DNA of 64,000 nucleotides from Zhihengliuella halotolerans (GTDB taxonomy: Bacteria; Actinomycetota; Actinomycetes; Actinomycetales; Micrococcaceae). Under the pieces are notes generated by a model. It searched no databases. It saw only the letters and a list, made by a program, of their open reading frames with translations, and had not been told where the DNA came from. A program made the translations under genes and the position numbers. The stretch lies in assembly GCF_004217565.1 (NCBI RefSeq), contig NZ_SHLA01000001.1, positions 620,001-684,000 on the forward strand, written 5' to 3'. This document shows, one piece after another, positions 16,712 through 24,571 of the stretch (position 1 is its first letter; every line of letters begins with the position of its first letter).

Positions 16712-18349
16712 TTAGGCAGCTTGGCGGTTCCCGTCGGGCGGTGCTGGCGGGTCGGGTGGGTCGTCCCCGTCGCTGCCGCCTCCGCCACCTCTGCCGCCGC
16801 CGGGCCCGGGACGGTCCCCGCTGCCGTGTCGGTCACGACTGGGCGCGGCCTGACGAGCTTGCTCAGCGGCGAGCATCCTGGCCCGCTGCCTCGTTTGCGA
16901 GGTCGGCGCCGGCACGAAGGTTCCTCCCGCATCCAGCCAGGGCGGCGCCTTGACGAACACGACTCCCGCACGCATCTCGATTTCCCAACCAGACTTCTCG
17001 AGGCTGTGGTGATGGTGCCAGCAGAGAAGAACCCCGTTATCGATCGTGGTCTTCCCACCCCGGGCCCACGGGCTCACGTGGTGGACTTCGCACCAGGCCG
17101 CCCGAATCGTGCAACCGGCGATCACACATCCGCCGTCGCGGGCGGCGATGGCCCGGCGCTGATGCCCCGTGAACACCCGCTCCTTCGTACCGAGCTTGAT
17201 GATGCGCCCGTGGGTGTCGAACACGACCTTCTGCACCGCCCCCGTACACGCGGTGCGGTGAGCGATCCGTCCGGAAACCGGAACATCAATCCCGTCGACC
17301 TCGGCGTAGCCCTGCGGGTCCAACAAGTCCTCGGCATTCACGTGCACGAGCAGGGTGGCGGTGTCACCGCCAAGGTTCGGGGTGCCTTCACAACGCGAGG
17401 CTGCCTGGACCACCGCCATGAGGATGTCGTGGCGCTTCTGCGCCGCCGTCCGCGTGTCCAACACCGGAGCAGCAGCACCGGTGGTTTCGGCGTCGGTGGT
17501 GCGGGCCGCGGGGTTCGAGTGCGCGTCGAAGACCCGCTGCAAGTGAGCGGCGACTTCGGGCATCAACCACCCGGTCAACGACACCAGCCCGTCCTTCAGC
17601 GGTCCGAGCGTGAGGCAACGCTTGCCCTGCGCCCGCTCGGCCGCAGGGTCCGGGCCGTCCTGATCCAGACAGGCACCCCACTGGTGGGCGAGCTTGAGCA
17701 TCTGCGGGTAGCTCAACGCCAACCCCTCATCCGGCACCACCGGGTTCTCGGGAGAGTTGTCTGTGCCGTTCTCTTCGGCTTGGGACTGCTGGATGAGGCG
17801 GGCGGAGAGGGCGCCGGTGGCCGCGTCCACCAGTTCGGCCTCGGCCTCGGCCAGCAGCGCCGGGTCTGCACGCCGGGCGACCTTGTTCAGCATCCCCGTC
17901 ACCAGGGATGCGGTCGCCGGATCGATCTGTCCCTGGTGTAGGGCGCCGGCGATGTGAGGGAACTTGGCCTCGATCGGCGTACCGGTCACGCTGACGGTGG
18001 GACGCGTGTCCGCGTCCAGGGCGATCCGCTTCTTGAGCTGCCCGAACGGCAGGCGGGTGAGCCGCTGCAGCAGTTCGATCTCGTTCCGGCACCCCAACCG
18101 GGCTGAGAGCCGGTCCTCGCCCAGGGACTTCTCCGACCGCAGGGCGACCTCCCCGGCGCCACGGATTCGAAGGGCGTCCAGCTGGCGGCCTGCGGCTTCC
18201 ATGGTTCGTGTGGCCTCGATCAGCGCCTCATCATCCTGGGCGGCCAGCTCACCAGCAGTACCTCCGAGTGCCGCAATCACGGCGCGACCCCGGTCCGCCG
18301 GCGAGAGACCGACGTACGCCTCGGGGTTCAACAGGAGGGCTGCTTCCAT
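16712..18349 (-). CDS. DUF222 / HNH endonuclease-domain protein
   Basis: 545 residues. The DUF222 region (about 25-340) is followed by an HNH nuclease motif (CEVHHVSPWARGG, DNGVLLCWHHHH) at about 415-450, with a zinc-type Cys pattern, and a low-complexity Gly/Pro/Asp tail. Actinobacterial genomes often carry several paralogues, sometimes with repeat character; the biological role is unsettled, and a mobile or selfish origin is suspected. It is flanked by 217 bp without a gene on the pepP side (16495-16711), where I see no clear element ends. The start lies 6 bases after TAGGAT. Confidence 0.85.
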   Translation of the reverse strand: MEAALLLNPEAYVGLSPADRGRAVIAALGGTAGELAAQDDEALIEATRTMEAAGRQLDALRIRGAGEVALRSEKSLGEDRLSARLGCRNEIELLQRLTRLPFGQLKKRIALDADTRPTVSVTGTPIEAKFPHIAGALHQGQIDPATASLVTGMLNKVARRADPALLAEAEAELVDAATGALSARLIQQSQAEENGTDNSPENPVVPDEGLALSYPQMLKLAHQWGACLDQDGPDPAAERAQGKRCLTLGPLKDGLVSLTGWLMPEVAAHLQRVFDAHSNPAARTTDAETTGAAAPVLDTRTAAQKRHDILMAVVQAASRCEGTPNLGGDTATLLVHVNAEDLLDPQGYAEVDGIDVPVSGRIAHRTACTGAVQKVVFDTHGRIIKLGTKERVFTGHQRRAIAARDGGCVIAGCTIRAAWCEVHHVSPWARGGKTTIDNGVLLCWHHHHSLEKSGWEIEMRAGVVFVKAPPWLDAGGTFVPAPTSQTRQRARMLAAEQARQAAPSRDRHGSGDRPGPGGGRGGGGGSDGDDPPDPPAPPDGNRQAA

Positions 18350-18355
18350 GAACTA

Positions 18356-18361
18356 ATCCTA
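18356..18361 (-). promoter_or_regulatory. -10 hexamer of the HNH gene, predicted leaderless
   Basis: TAGGAT on the minus strand is followed by 6 bases and the ATG at 18349. A weak TTCCAT sits at the -35 position. Confidence 0.55.
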
Positions 18362-18489
18362 GTACAAGTATTCGAGAAATGGAAGAGATTCTGAACTTTT
18401 TTAGAACGAGATCCGCGACCGATGACAGCGGCGAGAGGGCGTTTCGCACGGTTTTCGCAGCATCGCGCATCCTCCGGCGACGGAACCTC

Positions 18490-18495
18490 TAAAGT
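18490..18495 (+). promoter_or_regulatory. -10 hexamer of the PHP gene, predicted leaderless
   Basis: TAAAGT is followed by 6 bases and the ATG at 18502. Confidence 0.55.
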
Positions 18496-18501
18496 GGTGG
18501 C

Positions 18502-19359
18502 ATGCTGATCGACCTGCACACCCACTCGCGAGTCTCCGACGGCACGGAGTCGCCGCGAGCGCTCATGCGCTCGGCTGCGCAAGCCGGCGTCGACGTCGTC
18601 GCCTTGACGGACCATGACCAGACGGCCGGGTGGGCGGAGGCAGCCGAGGCAGCGGAGGACTACGGCGTGGGATTCGTGCCAGGCATGGAGATCTCCTGCA
18701 AGACCTCCACGGGGATCAGCGTGCACCTGCTCAGCTACCTGCACGACCCGAAGGACCCGGGGCTGCTGGCCGAGGTCGACCGGGCGCGGGACTCGCGCGT
18801 GCTGCGGGCCCGGCGGATGGTCGAGCTGCTGGGGGAGGACTTCCCGATCTCGTGGGAGCTGGTCCAGGAGCACACCGCGGACGGGGCGACGATGGGCCGC
18901 CCGCACATCGCCGACGCGCTCGTGGCCGCGGGCGTCGTATCAACGAGGACCGAAGCGTTCGAATCGGTTCTGACGCCGCGCTCGCGCTACTACGTGGGCC
19001 ACTTCGCCATCGAGCCCGCGCACGCGGTGCGGCTCGTGCGCGCTGCCGGAGGTGTGCCCGTCTTCGCCCACCCCGTCGCCTCGGCGCGCGGGCGCGTGGT
19101 CGGCCACGAGGTGTTCGAGGAGATGATCGCCGCAGGACTGATGGGGCTGGAGATCGAGCATCGGGACAACCCCGAGCACGGTCGCCACATGCTGCGCCGG
19201 ATCGCTGCCGAGCACGGTCTGATCGCGACCGGCTCGAGCGACTACCACGGCGCCGGCAAACCCAACCGGCTCGGCGAGAACTCGACCAGCGTCGAGGCCC
19301 TCGGCCTCATCCTCGCGGCCGGGACCGGGTCCGCCCCGGTCGGCGTCGACATCCGCTAG
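18502..19359 (+). CDS. PHP-domain phosphoesterase (nucleoside 3',5'-bisphosphatase type)
   Basis: 285 residues. PHP metal motifs are intact: HTHSRVSDGT (H6, H8, D13), ALTDHDQT, PGMEIS, the histidine-rich loop in GRPHIADAL, FAHP, and GSSDYHG near the C-terminus. Members of this single-domain group (YciV/RnaM-like) remove 5' phosphate from 3',5'-nucleotides or short RNA; the substrate here is not proven. It is divergent from the HNH gene. Its stop TAG lies in the palindrome CTAG, which also forms the stop of the convergent methyltransferase gene. Confidence 0.8.
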   Translation: MLIDLHTHSRVSDGTESPRALMRSAAQAGVDVVALTDHDQTAGWAEAAEAAEDYGVGFVPGMEISCKTSTGISVHLLSYLHDPKDPGLLAEVDRARDSRVLRARRMVELLGEDFPISWELVQEHTADGATMGRPHIADALVAAGVVSTRTEAFESVLTPRSRYYVGHFAIEPAHAVRLVRAAGGVPVFAHPVASARGRVVGHEVFEEMIAAGLMGLEIEHRDNPEHGRHMLRRIAAEHGLIATGSSDYHGAGKPNRLGENSTSVEALGLILAAGTGSAPVGVDIR

Positions 19360-20240
19360 CGGGGCTTCTTCACGCCAGGTACGACGACGGCGGCGTCGCC
19401 GAAGCGCGCCCGCATCACCTTCACGGCCTCACGGTTCGCGTCCACGCAGACGAAGCGGCGGCCGAGCTCGAGTGCAGCGGCACCGGTCGTACCGGAACCC
19501 GCGAAGAAGTCCAGCACCCAGTCGCCCGGGCGCGAACTGGCCGCGATGATCCGCCGCAGCACGCCGAGCGGCTTCTGCGTCGGGTAACCCGTCTTCTCCT
19601 TGCCCGTGGGGGAGACGATCGTGTGCCACCAGACGTCGGTCGGGAGTTTGCCCAGCGCGGCCTTCTCGGCCGTGACGAGGCCGGGCGCCATGTACGGCTC
19701 GCGGTCGACCTCGGCCGAGTCGAAGTGGTACTTCTGCGGGTCCTTCACGTACACCAGGATCGTGTCGTGCTTGGACGGCCAGCGGGTCTTGGCGCGACCG
19801 CCGAAGTCGTACGCCCAGATGATCTCGTTGAGGAAGTTCTCCCGGCCGAAGATCGCATCCAGCATGACCTTCGCGTAGTGCACCTCGCGGTAGTCCAAGT
19901 GCACGTAGAGCGTGCCGTCGTCCGCGAGGAGGCGCCAGGCCTCGCGCAGCCGCGGCTCCAGGAAGCCCCAGTAGTCGTCGAACGCGTCGTCGTAACTGCG
20001 CAGCGCCCCGCGTAGAGTCGAATAGGAGACACCTTTGAATCCGACGCGGTCGCCCTCACCCTCCAGAGCGCGCACGCTCGTTGTCGACTGCCGCGCCTGC
20101 TTGCGTCCCGTGTTGAACGGAGGGTCGACGTAGATCAGCGTGAACGATCCATCGGGAAGGCGCGGGAGCACCTCGGAGTTGTCGGCGTGGACCACCAGGT
20201 TCTCGCTGTCGGTGGTCCACGCCGGCTTGGTTCGGCCCAT
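19356..20240 (-). CDS. Orphan DNA methyltransferase, beta class (m6A or m4C)
   Basis: 294 residues. Catalytic motif DPPFNTG (39-45) lies before the target-recognition region, and the SAM-binding motif DFFAGSGTTG lies near the C-terminus (about 250-260). This order defines the beta class. GYPTQKPLGVLRRII is the typical helix between them. No restriction endonuclease gene is nearby, so it is a solitary methylase that may affect gene expression or replication. The target sequence cannot be predicted. The start is 2 bases after the DEAD-box helicase stop, so it is likely co-transcribed with it. Confidence 0.85.
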   Translation of the reverse strand: MGRTKPAWTTDSENLVVHADNSEVLPRLPDGSFTLIYVDPPFNTGRKQARQSTTSVRALEGEGDRVGFKGVSYSTLRGALRSYDDAFDDYWGFLEPRLREAWRLLADDGTLYVHLDYREVHYAKVMLDAIFGRENFLNEIIWAYDFGGRAKTRWPSKHDTILVYVKDPQKYHFDSAEVDREPYMAPGLVTAEKAALGKLPTDVWWHTIVSPTGKEKTGYPTQKPLGVLRRIIAASSRPGDWVLDFFAGSGTTGAAALELGRRFVCVDANREAVKVMRARFGDAAVVVPGVKKPR

Positions 20241-20242
20241 GC

Positions 20243-21826
20243 CTACTGTTCGTCGCGGTTGTTCACGACTTCGCCGTTGCGACGGCGCGTCCGCGGACGA
20301 CGACGGCGCGGCCGTTCGCTGCCTGCCTCCACCGGCGGAGTGTCCGCCTCTTCGGCACGCTGGCCGCGGCCCTCGCCGGTGCTCTCCTTGTTCGGGCGGT
20401 CGGCGCGGCCATGGCTGTGGCCGTGGCGACGCTCGCCCTCCTTGGAACGACCGCGCGAGCGCTGCGGACGCGCGTCCGAGCGCTGTTTGCCGCCGGTCTC
20501 GCCGAGGTCCTCGACCTTCTCACCCTTGAGTCCCTCGAGCTGGCGCTTGTTGCGCGGCAGACGGCCCTTCGTGCCCGCCGGGATGTTCAACTCCTCGTAG
20601 AGGTGCGGAGACGAGGAGTAGGTCTCGACCGGTTCGCCCTGATCGAGGCCCAGGGCCTTGTTGATCAGGCCCCAGCGGGGGATGTCCTCCCAATCGACGA
20701 GCGTCACTGCCGTGCCCTTGTTGCCGGCGCGGCCCGTGCGGCCCACGCGGTGCAGGTAGGTCTTCTCGTCCTCCGGGCACTGCAGGTTGATGACGTGTGT
20801 GACGTCGTCGACGTCGATGCCGCGGGCGGCGACGTCGGTCGCGACGAGCACGTCGATCTTCTCGTTGCGGAAGGCGCGCAGCGCCTGCTCGCGGGCGCCC
20901 TGACCCAGGTCGCCGTGCAGCGCGCCGGCGGAGAAGCCGCGGTCGGTGAGCTCCTCGGAGAGCTTCGCGGCGGCACGCTTGGTGCGCGAGAAGATGATGG
21001 AGCGGCCGCGGCCCTCGGACTGCAGGATGCGGGCGACGACCTCGACCTTGTCCAACGGGTGCGCGCGGTAGACGACCTGGCGGATGTCCTTCTTGGTGAT
21101 GCCTTCGTCCAGCGGGTCGTGGGCGCGGATGTGCGTCGGCTGCGACATGAAGCGGCGGGCCATCGCGATGACCGGGCCCGGCATCGTCGCGGAGAACAGC
21201 ATCGTCTGGCGGACCTCGGGCACGGCGGCCAGGATCCGTTCGACGTCCGGCAGGAAGCCGAGGTCCAGCATTTCGTCGGCCTCGTCGAGGACCACGATGC
21301 GGATGCTCTTCAAGTTCAGGTGCTTCTGCTTGTAGAGGTCCAGCAGGCGGCCCGGGGTGCCGACGACGATCTCGACGCCGGCCGCGAGCTGATCGATCTG
21401 CGGCTCATAGGCGCGGCCGCCGTAGATCGTGGCGATGCGCGCGTTGCTGCGCTTGGCCGCCGTCGTCATGTCCGCTGCCACCTGCACGGCGAGCTCGCGG
21501 GTCGGCGCGACGATCAGCGCCTGCGGGGCGCCCGGCGTCGGCAACTCCTCGAAGCCGGCGTCGCCGGGTCCGACGACGCGCTGCAGTGCCGGGATGCCGA
21601 AGCCGAGGGTCTTGCCCGTGCCGGTTTTGGCCTGCCCGATGATGTCGTGGCCGCTCAAAGCCACCGGAAGCGTCATGGCCTGGATGGGGAAGGGGGTGAT
21701 GATGTTCTTGTCCGCCAGGGAGGCGACGATATCGCCGCGGACGCCGAAGTCCCCGAAGGTCTCTGTTGGTTCGACCGGTTCTGCGATCTTGACGGTCTCT
21801 TCAGTGTTGCCAGTATTGATGGTCAA
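20243..21826 (-). CDS. DEAD-box ATP-dependent RNA helicase
   Basis: 527 residues. It has the Q motif (ITPFPIQ), motif I AKTGTGKT, motif II VLDEADEML, motif III LFSATMP, and motif VI HRVGRTGRAG. The C-terminal 110 residues are basic and Arg/Gly-rich (RGRSKEGERRHGHSHG), typical of RNA-binding tails of RhlE/CshA-type helicases. The frame has no ATG or GTG at the right place; the best start is TTG at 21826. Its TTGA overlaps the stop of an upstream frame (ATG at 21837, or a longer one from 22044). A 296-bp leader separates it from the RNB gene. Confidence 0.85.
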   Translation of the reverse strand: MTINTGNTEETVKIAEPVEPTETFGDFGVRGDIVASLADKNIITPFPIQAMTLPVALSGHDIIGQAKTGTGKTLGFGIPALQRVVGPGDAGFEELPTPGAPQALIVAPTRELAVQVAADMTTAAKRSNARIATIYGGRAYEPQIDQLAAGVEIVVGTPGRLLDLYKQKHLNLKSIRIVVLDEADEMLDLGFLPDVERILAAVPEVRQTMLFSATMPGPVIAMARRFMSQPTHIRAHDPLDEGITKKDIRQVVYRAHPLDKVEVVARILQSEGRGRSIIFSRTKRAAAKLSEELTDRGFSAGALHGDLGQGAREQALRAFRNEKIDVLVATDVAARGIDVDDVTHVINLQCPEDEKTYLHRVGRTGRAGNKGTAVTLVDWEDIPRWGLINKALGLDQGEPVETYSSSPHLYEELNIPAGTKGRLPRNKRQLEGLKGEKVEDLGETGGKQRSDARPQRSRGRSKEGERRHGHSHGRADRPNKESTGEGRGQRAEEADTPPVEAGSERPRRRRPRTRRRNGEVVNNRDEQ

Positions 21827-22122
21827 TGAATTCTCATTCGTTTAGGCGCTCGCCGTGGCTCCTCGTGTCGGGAGGCATCGAGCGCGTCCAGCGGAGCCGA
21901 TCGCGGTCTTCTCACATCACGCCGAAGTGCGTTGCTGACGATGTCGTTCCCCTGCTGAAGCGGGGAGCCGCTGGTCGTGCATGGGCTCGTACGGCACCGT
22001 GCGGGCGTGGAGGTTTCAGGCAGGTTCGCTGGGAAACGCTGCAAAAGTGTTCACAAACTCTTACGATCGGGCATCCTTGCCTACGCGGTCAGTCTAACGG
22101 GTGCGGGCCGGCATCGCTGACT
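21827..22122 (-). promoter_or_regulatory. Long leader region of the DEAD-box helicase gene
   Basis: This 296-bp stretch has no well-supported gene. On the minus strand a -10 hexamer TAGACT (22096-22091) predicts a transcript starting about 22084, with a leader near 258 nt. A 73-codon open frame (22044-21823) ends with a stop overlapping the helicase TTG. Long, self-regulated leaders are known for cold-shock helicase genes; its role here is inference. Confidence 0.4.
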
Positions 22123-23589
22123 TCACGCGCTGATGATTTCCCGGACCACGAACCGGACGCGCCGTGCGGCGATGTCCGCCTCCGCCAGCTCGACGCGCAC
22201 GCGCTGGCCGGGCACCGAATCGACGTCGCCCTCGCCGTTGATCTTCGCGGTGATCGCCGGCTCCAGGATCTGGACCATTCCCTCCTCGATGACCACGGCC
22301 TCGAAGCTCTCGCCGATCCGCCCGGCCAGCAGGGCCGCCTCGACGGCGTCGATCGCCTGCCGCTCGGCGGCCGACGCGCGCTGGCCCGAGGCCCGCATGT
22401 GCCCGGGCAGTTCCGGCAGGGCCGCGCGCACCCACTCGGGCACGGCCTCGCCCTGAACCAGGTGCCAGCAGGCCACGAGCACGAAGCGGTCGACGAGCCG
22501 GCGCAGCGGGGCCGTGGTGTGCGCGTACGGCGCGGCGATCGCAGCCTGCTCGCGCTCCTCGGGCAGTTCCCCGTCGAAGGCCGTGTAGCCGGCGCCGCGG
22601 AAGAGCACGGTGGCCGAGTACATGAGTGCCAGGGCGGCCGGGTCCTCCAGATTGAGGGAGTCGAGGAACTCTCCGTAGGTCAGGTCCTCGTCCCACGGGT
22701 GCCCGAGAGCCATCGCCTGCCGGCGGTACCCGGCGATCTGCTTCTCGTCCGGGGCGGGCATCGTGCGCAGGATGCCGACGCCGCCGTCGAGCATGATCCG
22801 CGCCGCTGCGATGCCGGTCATGAGGGAGATCTGGGCGTTCCACTCTTCGGCCGGCAGGTTCGAGCGGTGCGCCAGCACGTAGTGGCCGTCGCCATCGACC
22901 TCGACCTCCTGCTCGGGCAGGCGTAGGCTCGCGCCGCCGCGCTCGCGTTCGCGGCGCAGCCGGGCGCGGCCGATGTCGCGCAGGCCCGGGAGGGTTTCGC
23001 CGCCCGGCAGGGAACCGTCCGCGCGCGCGCCGTCGAGGCCGTCGATCATCTCCTGCACCTGCTCGTAGTGCAGTTTGGCGCGGCTGACGACGACGGCGCG
23101 CACCAGGTCGGTTCGCGTCAGGCGGCCATCCGCCGCGACGTCGAAAGTCCACACGAACGCGCTGCGGCGCTGATCGGGCAGCAGGCTGCCGGCGTCTTCG
23201 GCGATGCACTCCGGGTGGAGACCGAGGCGCTCGTGGGGCAGGTAGATGGTCTGGCCGCGCTGGCGGGTCTCCGCGTCCAGCGGGCCGCCCGGCGCAACGA
23301 ACGCCGGCACGTCGGCGATCGCGTACCGGACGCGGAACCCGTCGCCGTCGTACTCGATGTGCACGGCCTGGTCCAGGTCGGTGGAGGTCGGCGGGTCGAT
23401 GGTGACGAACTCGATGTCGGTGAGGTCGAGCGCGGGTGGTTCGAACGCCGCGATCGCGCGCTCGGCGTCGGCGAGGGCCTCAGGGCTGAAATCGGTGGGC
23501 AGCTCGAGGTCCGTCACGATCGCACGCAGGGCGTCGGCGAGTTCGGACTGGTGCGCGCGGGCGGACAGTTCAAGATGTTTATAGACCAC
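22123..23589 (-). CDS. RNB-domain exoribonuclease (RNase II/R family)
   Basis: 488 residues. The catalytic RNB domain spans about 50-390, with the metal-binding stretch VTIDPPTSTDLDQAVHIEYDG (several Asp) and HTTAPLRRLVDRF near its end. It is shorter than RNase R (about 700-800 residues): the cold-shock domains at the N-terminus are missing or reduced, and only a small OB-like segment is left at the C-terminus (about 425-488). It would degrade RNA 3' to 5'. The start is GTG, 6 bases after TAGTCT, with no Shine-Dalgarno sequence. Confidence 0.85.
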   Translation of the reverse strand: MVYKHLELSARAHQSELADALRAIVTDLELPTDFSPEALADAERAIAAFEPPALDLTDIEFVTIDPPTSTDLDQAVHIEYDGDGFRVRYAIADVPAFVAPGGPLDAETRQRGQTIYLPHERLGLHPECIAEDAGSLLPDQRRSAFVWTFDVAADGRLTRTDLVRAVVVSRAKLHYEQVQEMIDGLDGARADGSLPGGETLPGLRDIGRARLRRERERGGASLRLPEQEVEVDGDGHYVLAHRSNLPAEEWNAQISLMTGIAAARIMLDGGVGILRTMPAPDEKQIAGYRRQAMALGHPWDEDLTYGEFLDSLNLEDPAALALMYSATVLFRGAGYTAFDGELPEEREQAAIAAPYAHTTAPLRRLVDRFVLVACWHLVQGEAVPEWVRAALPELPGHMRASGQRASAAERQAIDAVEAALLAGRIGESFEAVVIEEGMVQILEPAITAKINGEGDVDSVPGQRVRVELAEADIAARRVRFVVREIISA

Positions 23590-23595
23590 GACGAA

Positions 23596-23601
23596 AGACT
23601 A
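23596..23601 (-). promoter_or_regulatory. -10 hexamer of the RNB gene, predicted leaderless
   Basis: TAGTCT on the minus strand is followed by 6 bases and the GTG at 23589. Confidence 0.55.
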
Positions 23602-23615
23602 GCAATCAGCGCGTA

Positions 23616-23621
23616 TAAGGT
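23616..23621 (+). promoter_or_regulatory. -10 hexamer of the ferritin-like gene, predicted leaderless
   Basis: TAAGGT is followed by 7 bases and the ATG at 23629. It is 14 bp from the opposing RNB hexamer. Confidence 0.5.
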
Positions 23622-23628
23622 GGGGGCC

Positions 23629-24264
23629 ATGACGCAGAAGCACGAGTCGACGAAGCTCGAACAGTCCCTGTACGGCCTCATGGCCTACCGCGAACTGACG
23701 ACGTTCGAGAGGCTCTCCTCCGACGCCCGATTCTCACCGACGCTCGCGGACCGGGCCGCGCTCGCGAAGCTGGCCGTCACCGAGTACGGACACTTCGAGC
23801 TCGCGTGCGACGAGCTCACGGCGGCTGGCCGCGATCCCGAGGCCGTGATGGAGCCGTTCATGGAGATCATCGACGAGCTGCACGAGCGGACACGGCCGGG
23901 GGACTGGTACGAGTCGCTCATGAAGGCGTACGTGCTCGACGCCGTCTCCGCCGACTTCTACCGGGTCGCGGCCGAGCGGCTTTCCGAGCAGGCGCGGCTG
24001 CTCGCCCGGCGGATCCAGGAGCTCGACGAGCAGTCGGCGTGGCTGACCGAGCGCCTGCGTGCCGATATCGACGACGAGCGGCTGCGCTCGCGGCTCGCGC
24101 TGTGGGGGCGCCGGTTGCTCGGGGAGGCGTTGACGAAGGCGCGGTTCGTCCTCGACACCACCGACCTCGGCGCACTGTTCGGCGACGAGGAGCGCAAAGA
24201 GCTGTTCGCCGACCTGATCAGGAAGCACTCGCGGCGGATGGCGGCCCTGAAGCTGACGGCGTAG
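23629..24264 (+). CDS. Ferritin-like fold protein (MiaE-like hydroxylase family)
   Basis: 211 residues, almost entirely helical. The family is annotated as ferritin-like and related to the tRNA-(ms2io6A) hydroxylase. Glu and His residues in YGHFELACDELT (about 47-58) and EIIDELHERT (about 77-86) could bind iron, but I cannot show a complete diiron site. It is divergent from the RNB gene; the RNB, ferritin-like, DUF3107 and TetR neighbourhood matches what I recall near Rv3208-Rv3211 of M. tuberculosis. Its substrate is unknown. A terminator shared with DUF3107 follows. Confidence 0.7.
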   Translation: MTQKHESTKLEQSLYGLMAYRELTTFERLSSDARFSPTLADRAALAKLAVTEYGHFELACDELTAAGRDPEAVMEPFMEIIDELHERTRPGDWYESLMKAYVLDAVSADFYRVAAERLSEQARLLARRIQELDEQSAWLTERLRADIDDERLRSRLALWGRRLLGEALTKARFVLDTTDLGALFGDEERKELFADLIRKHSRRMAALKLTA

Positions 24265-24271
24265 CGCGCAG

Positions 24272-24320
24272 AAAACGACGGCCCGCGGACCCGGCTGAGG
24301 AGCCGGATCCGCGGGCCGTC
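24272..24320. terminator. Bidirectional terminator, ferritin-like gene / DUF3107
   Basis: A 20-bp stem with one mismatch pairs 24277-24296 with 24301-24320 around a 4-base loop. AAAA at 24272-24275 gives a U run for the minus-strand DUF3107 transcript. Confidence 0.8.
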
Positions 24321-24335
24321 ATCACGGGGCGGAGA

Positions 24336-24557
24336 CTACTGGGCGAAACCGACCGGGCGCGGGGCCTCGGAGCCGATCTCGACGTAGCCGATGGTGGCCG
24401 TCGGGATGATCACCTGACGTCCTTTGGCATCGGTCAACGTCAGCAGACCGCCGGAGGCCAGGGCCTCCGACACGGTCTTCGCCACAGCGTCCGGGGCCTC
24501 GTCCGAGTCGACAACGACTTCGCGGCTAACATTCTGAATTCCGATGCGTACGTCCAT
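24336..24557 (-). CDS. DUF3107 family protein
   Basis: 73 residues. It matches the actinobacterial DUF3107 family in length and in motifs such as MDVRIGIQN and TDAKGRQVIIPTATIGYVEIG. Function is unknown. It lies directly behind tetR, as I recall for Rv3208-Rv3208A. It also has its own predicted leaderless start (TAGGTT, 6 bases, ATG), so it can be made independently of tetR. No membrane segment or signal peptide is present. Confidence 0.85.
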   Translation of the reverse strand: MDVRIGIQNVSREVVVDSDEAPDAVAKTVSEALASGGLLTLTDAKGRQVIIPTATIGYVEIGSEAPRPVGFAQ

Positions 24558-24563
24558 GTTTAC

Positions 24564-24569
24564 AACCTA
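24564..24569 (-). promoter_or_regulatory. -10 hexamer of DUF3107, predicted leaderless
   Basis: TAGGTT on the minus strand, immediately after the tetR stop codon, is followed by 6 bases and the ATG at 24557. Confidence 0.5.
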
Positions 24570-24571
24570 CT

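Noticed and set aside
21823-22044. 73-codon gene upstream of the DEAD helicase as a stand-alone protein
   Set aside because: No family similarity and no ribosome site; it is noted instead as a leader element overlapping the TTG start.
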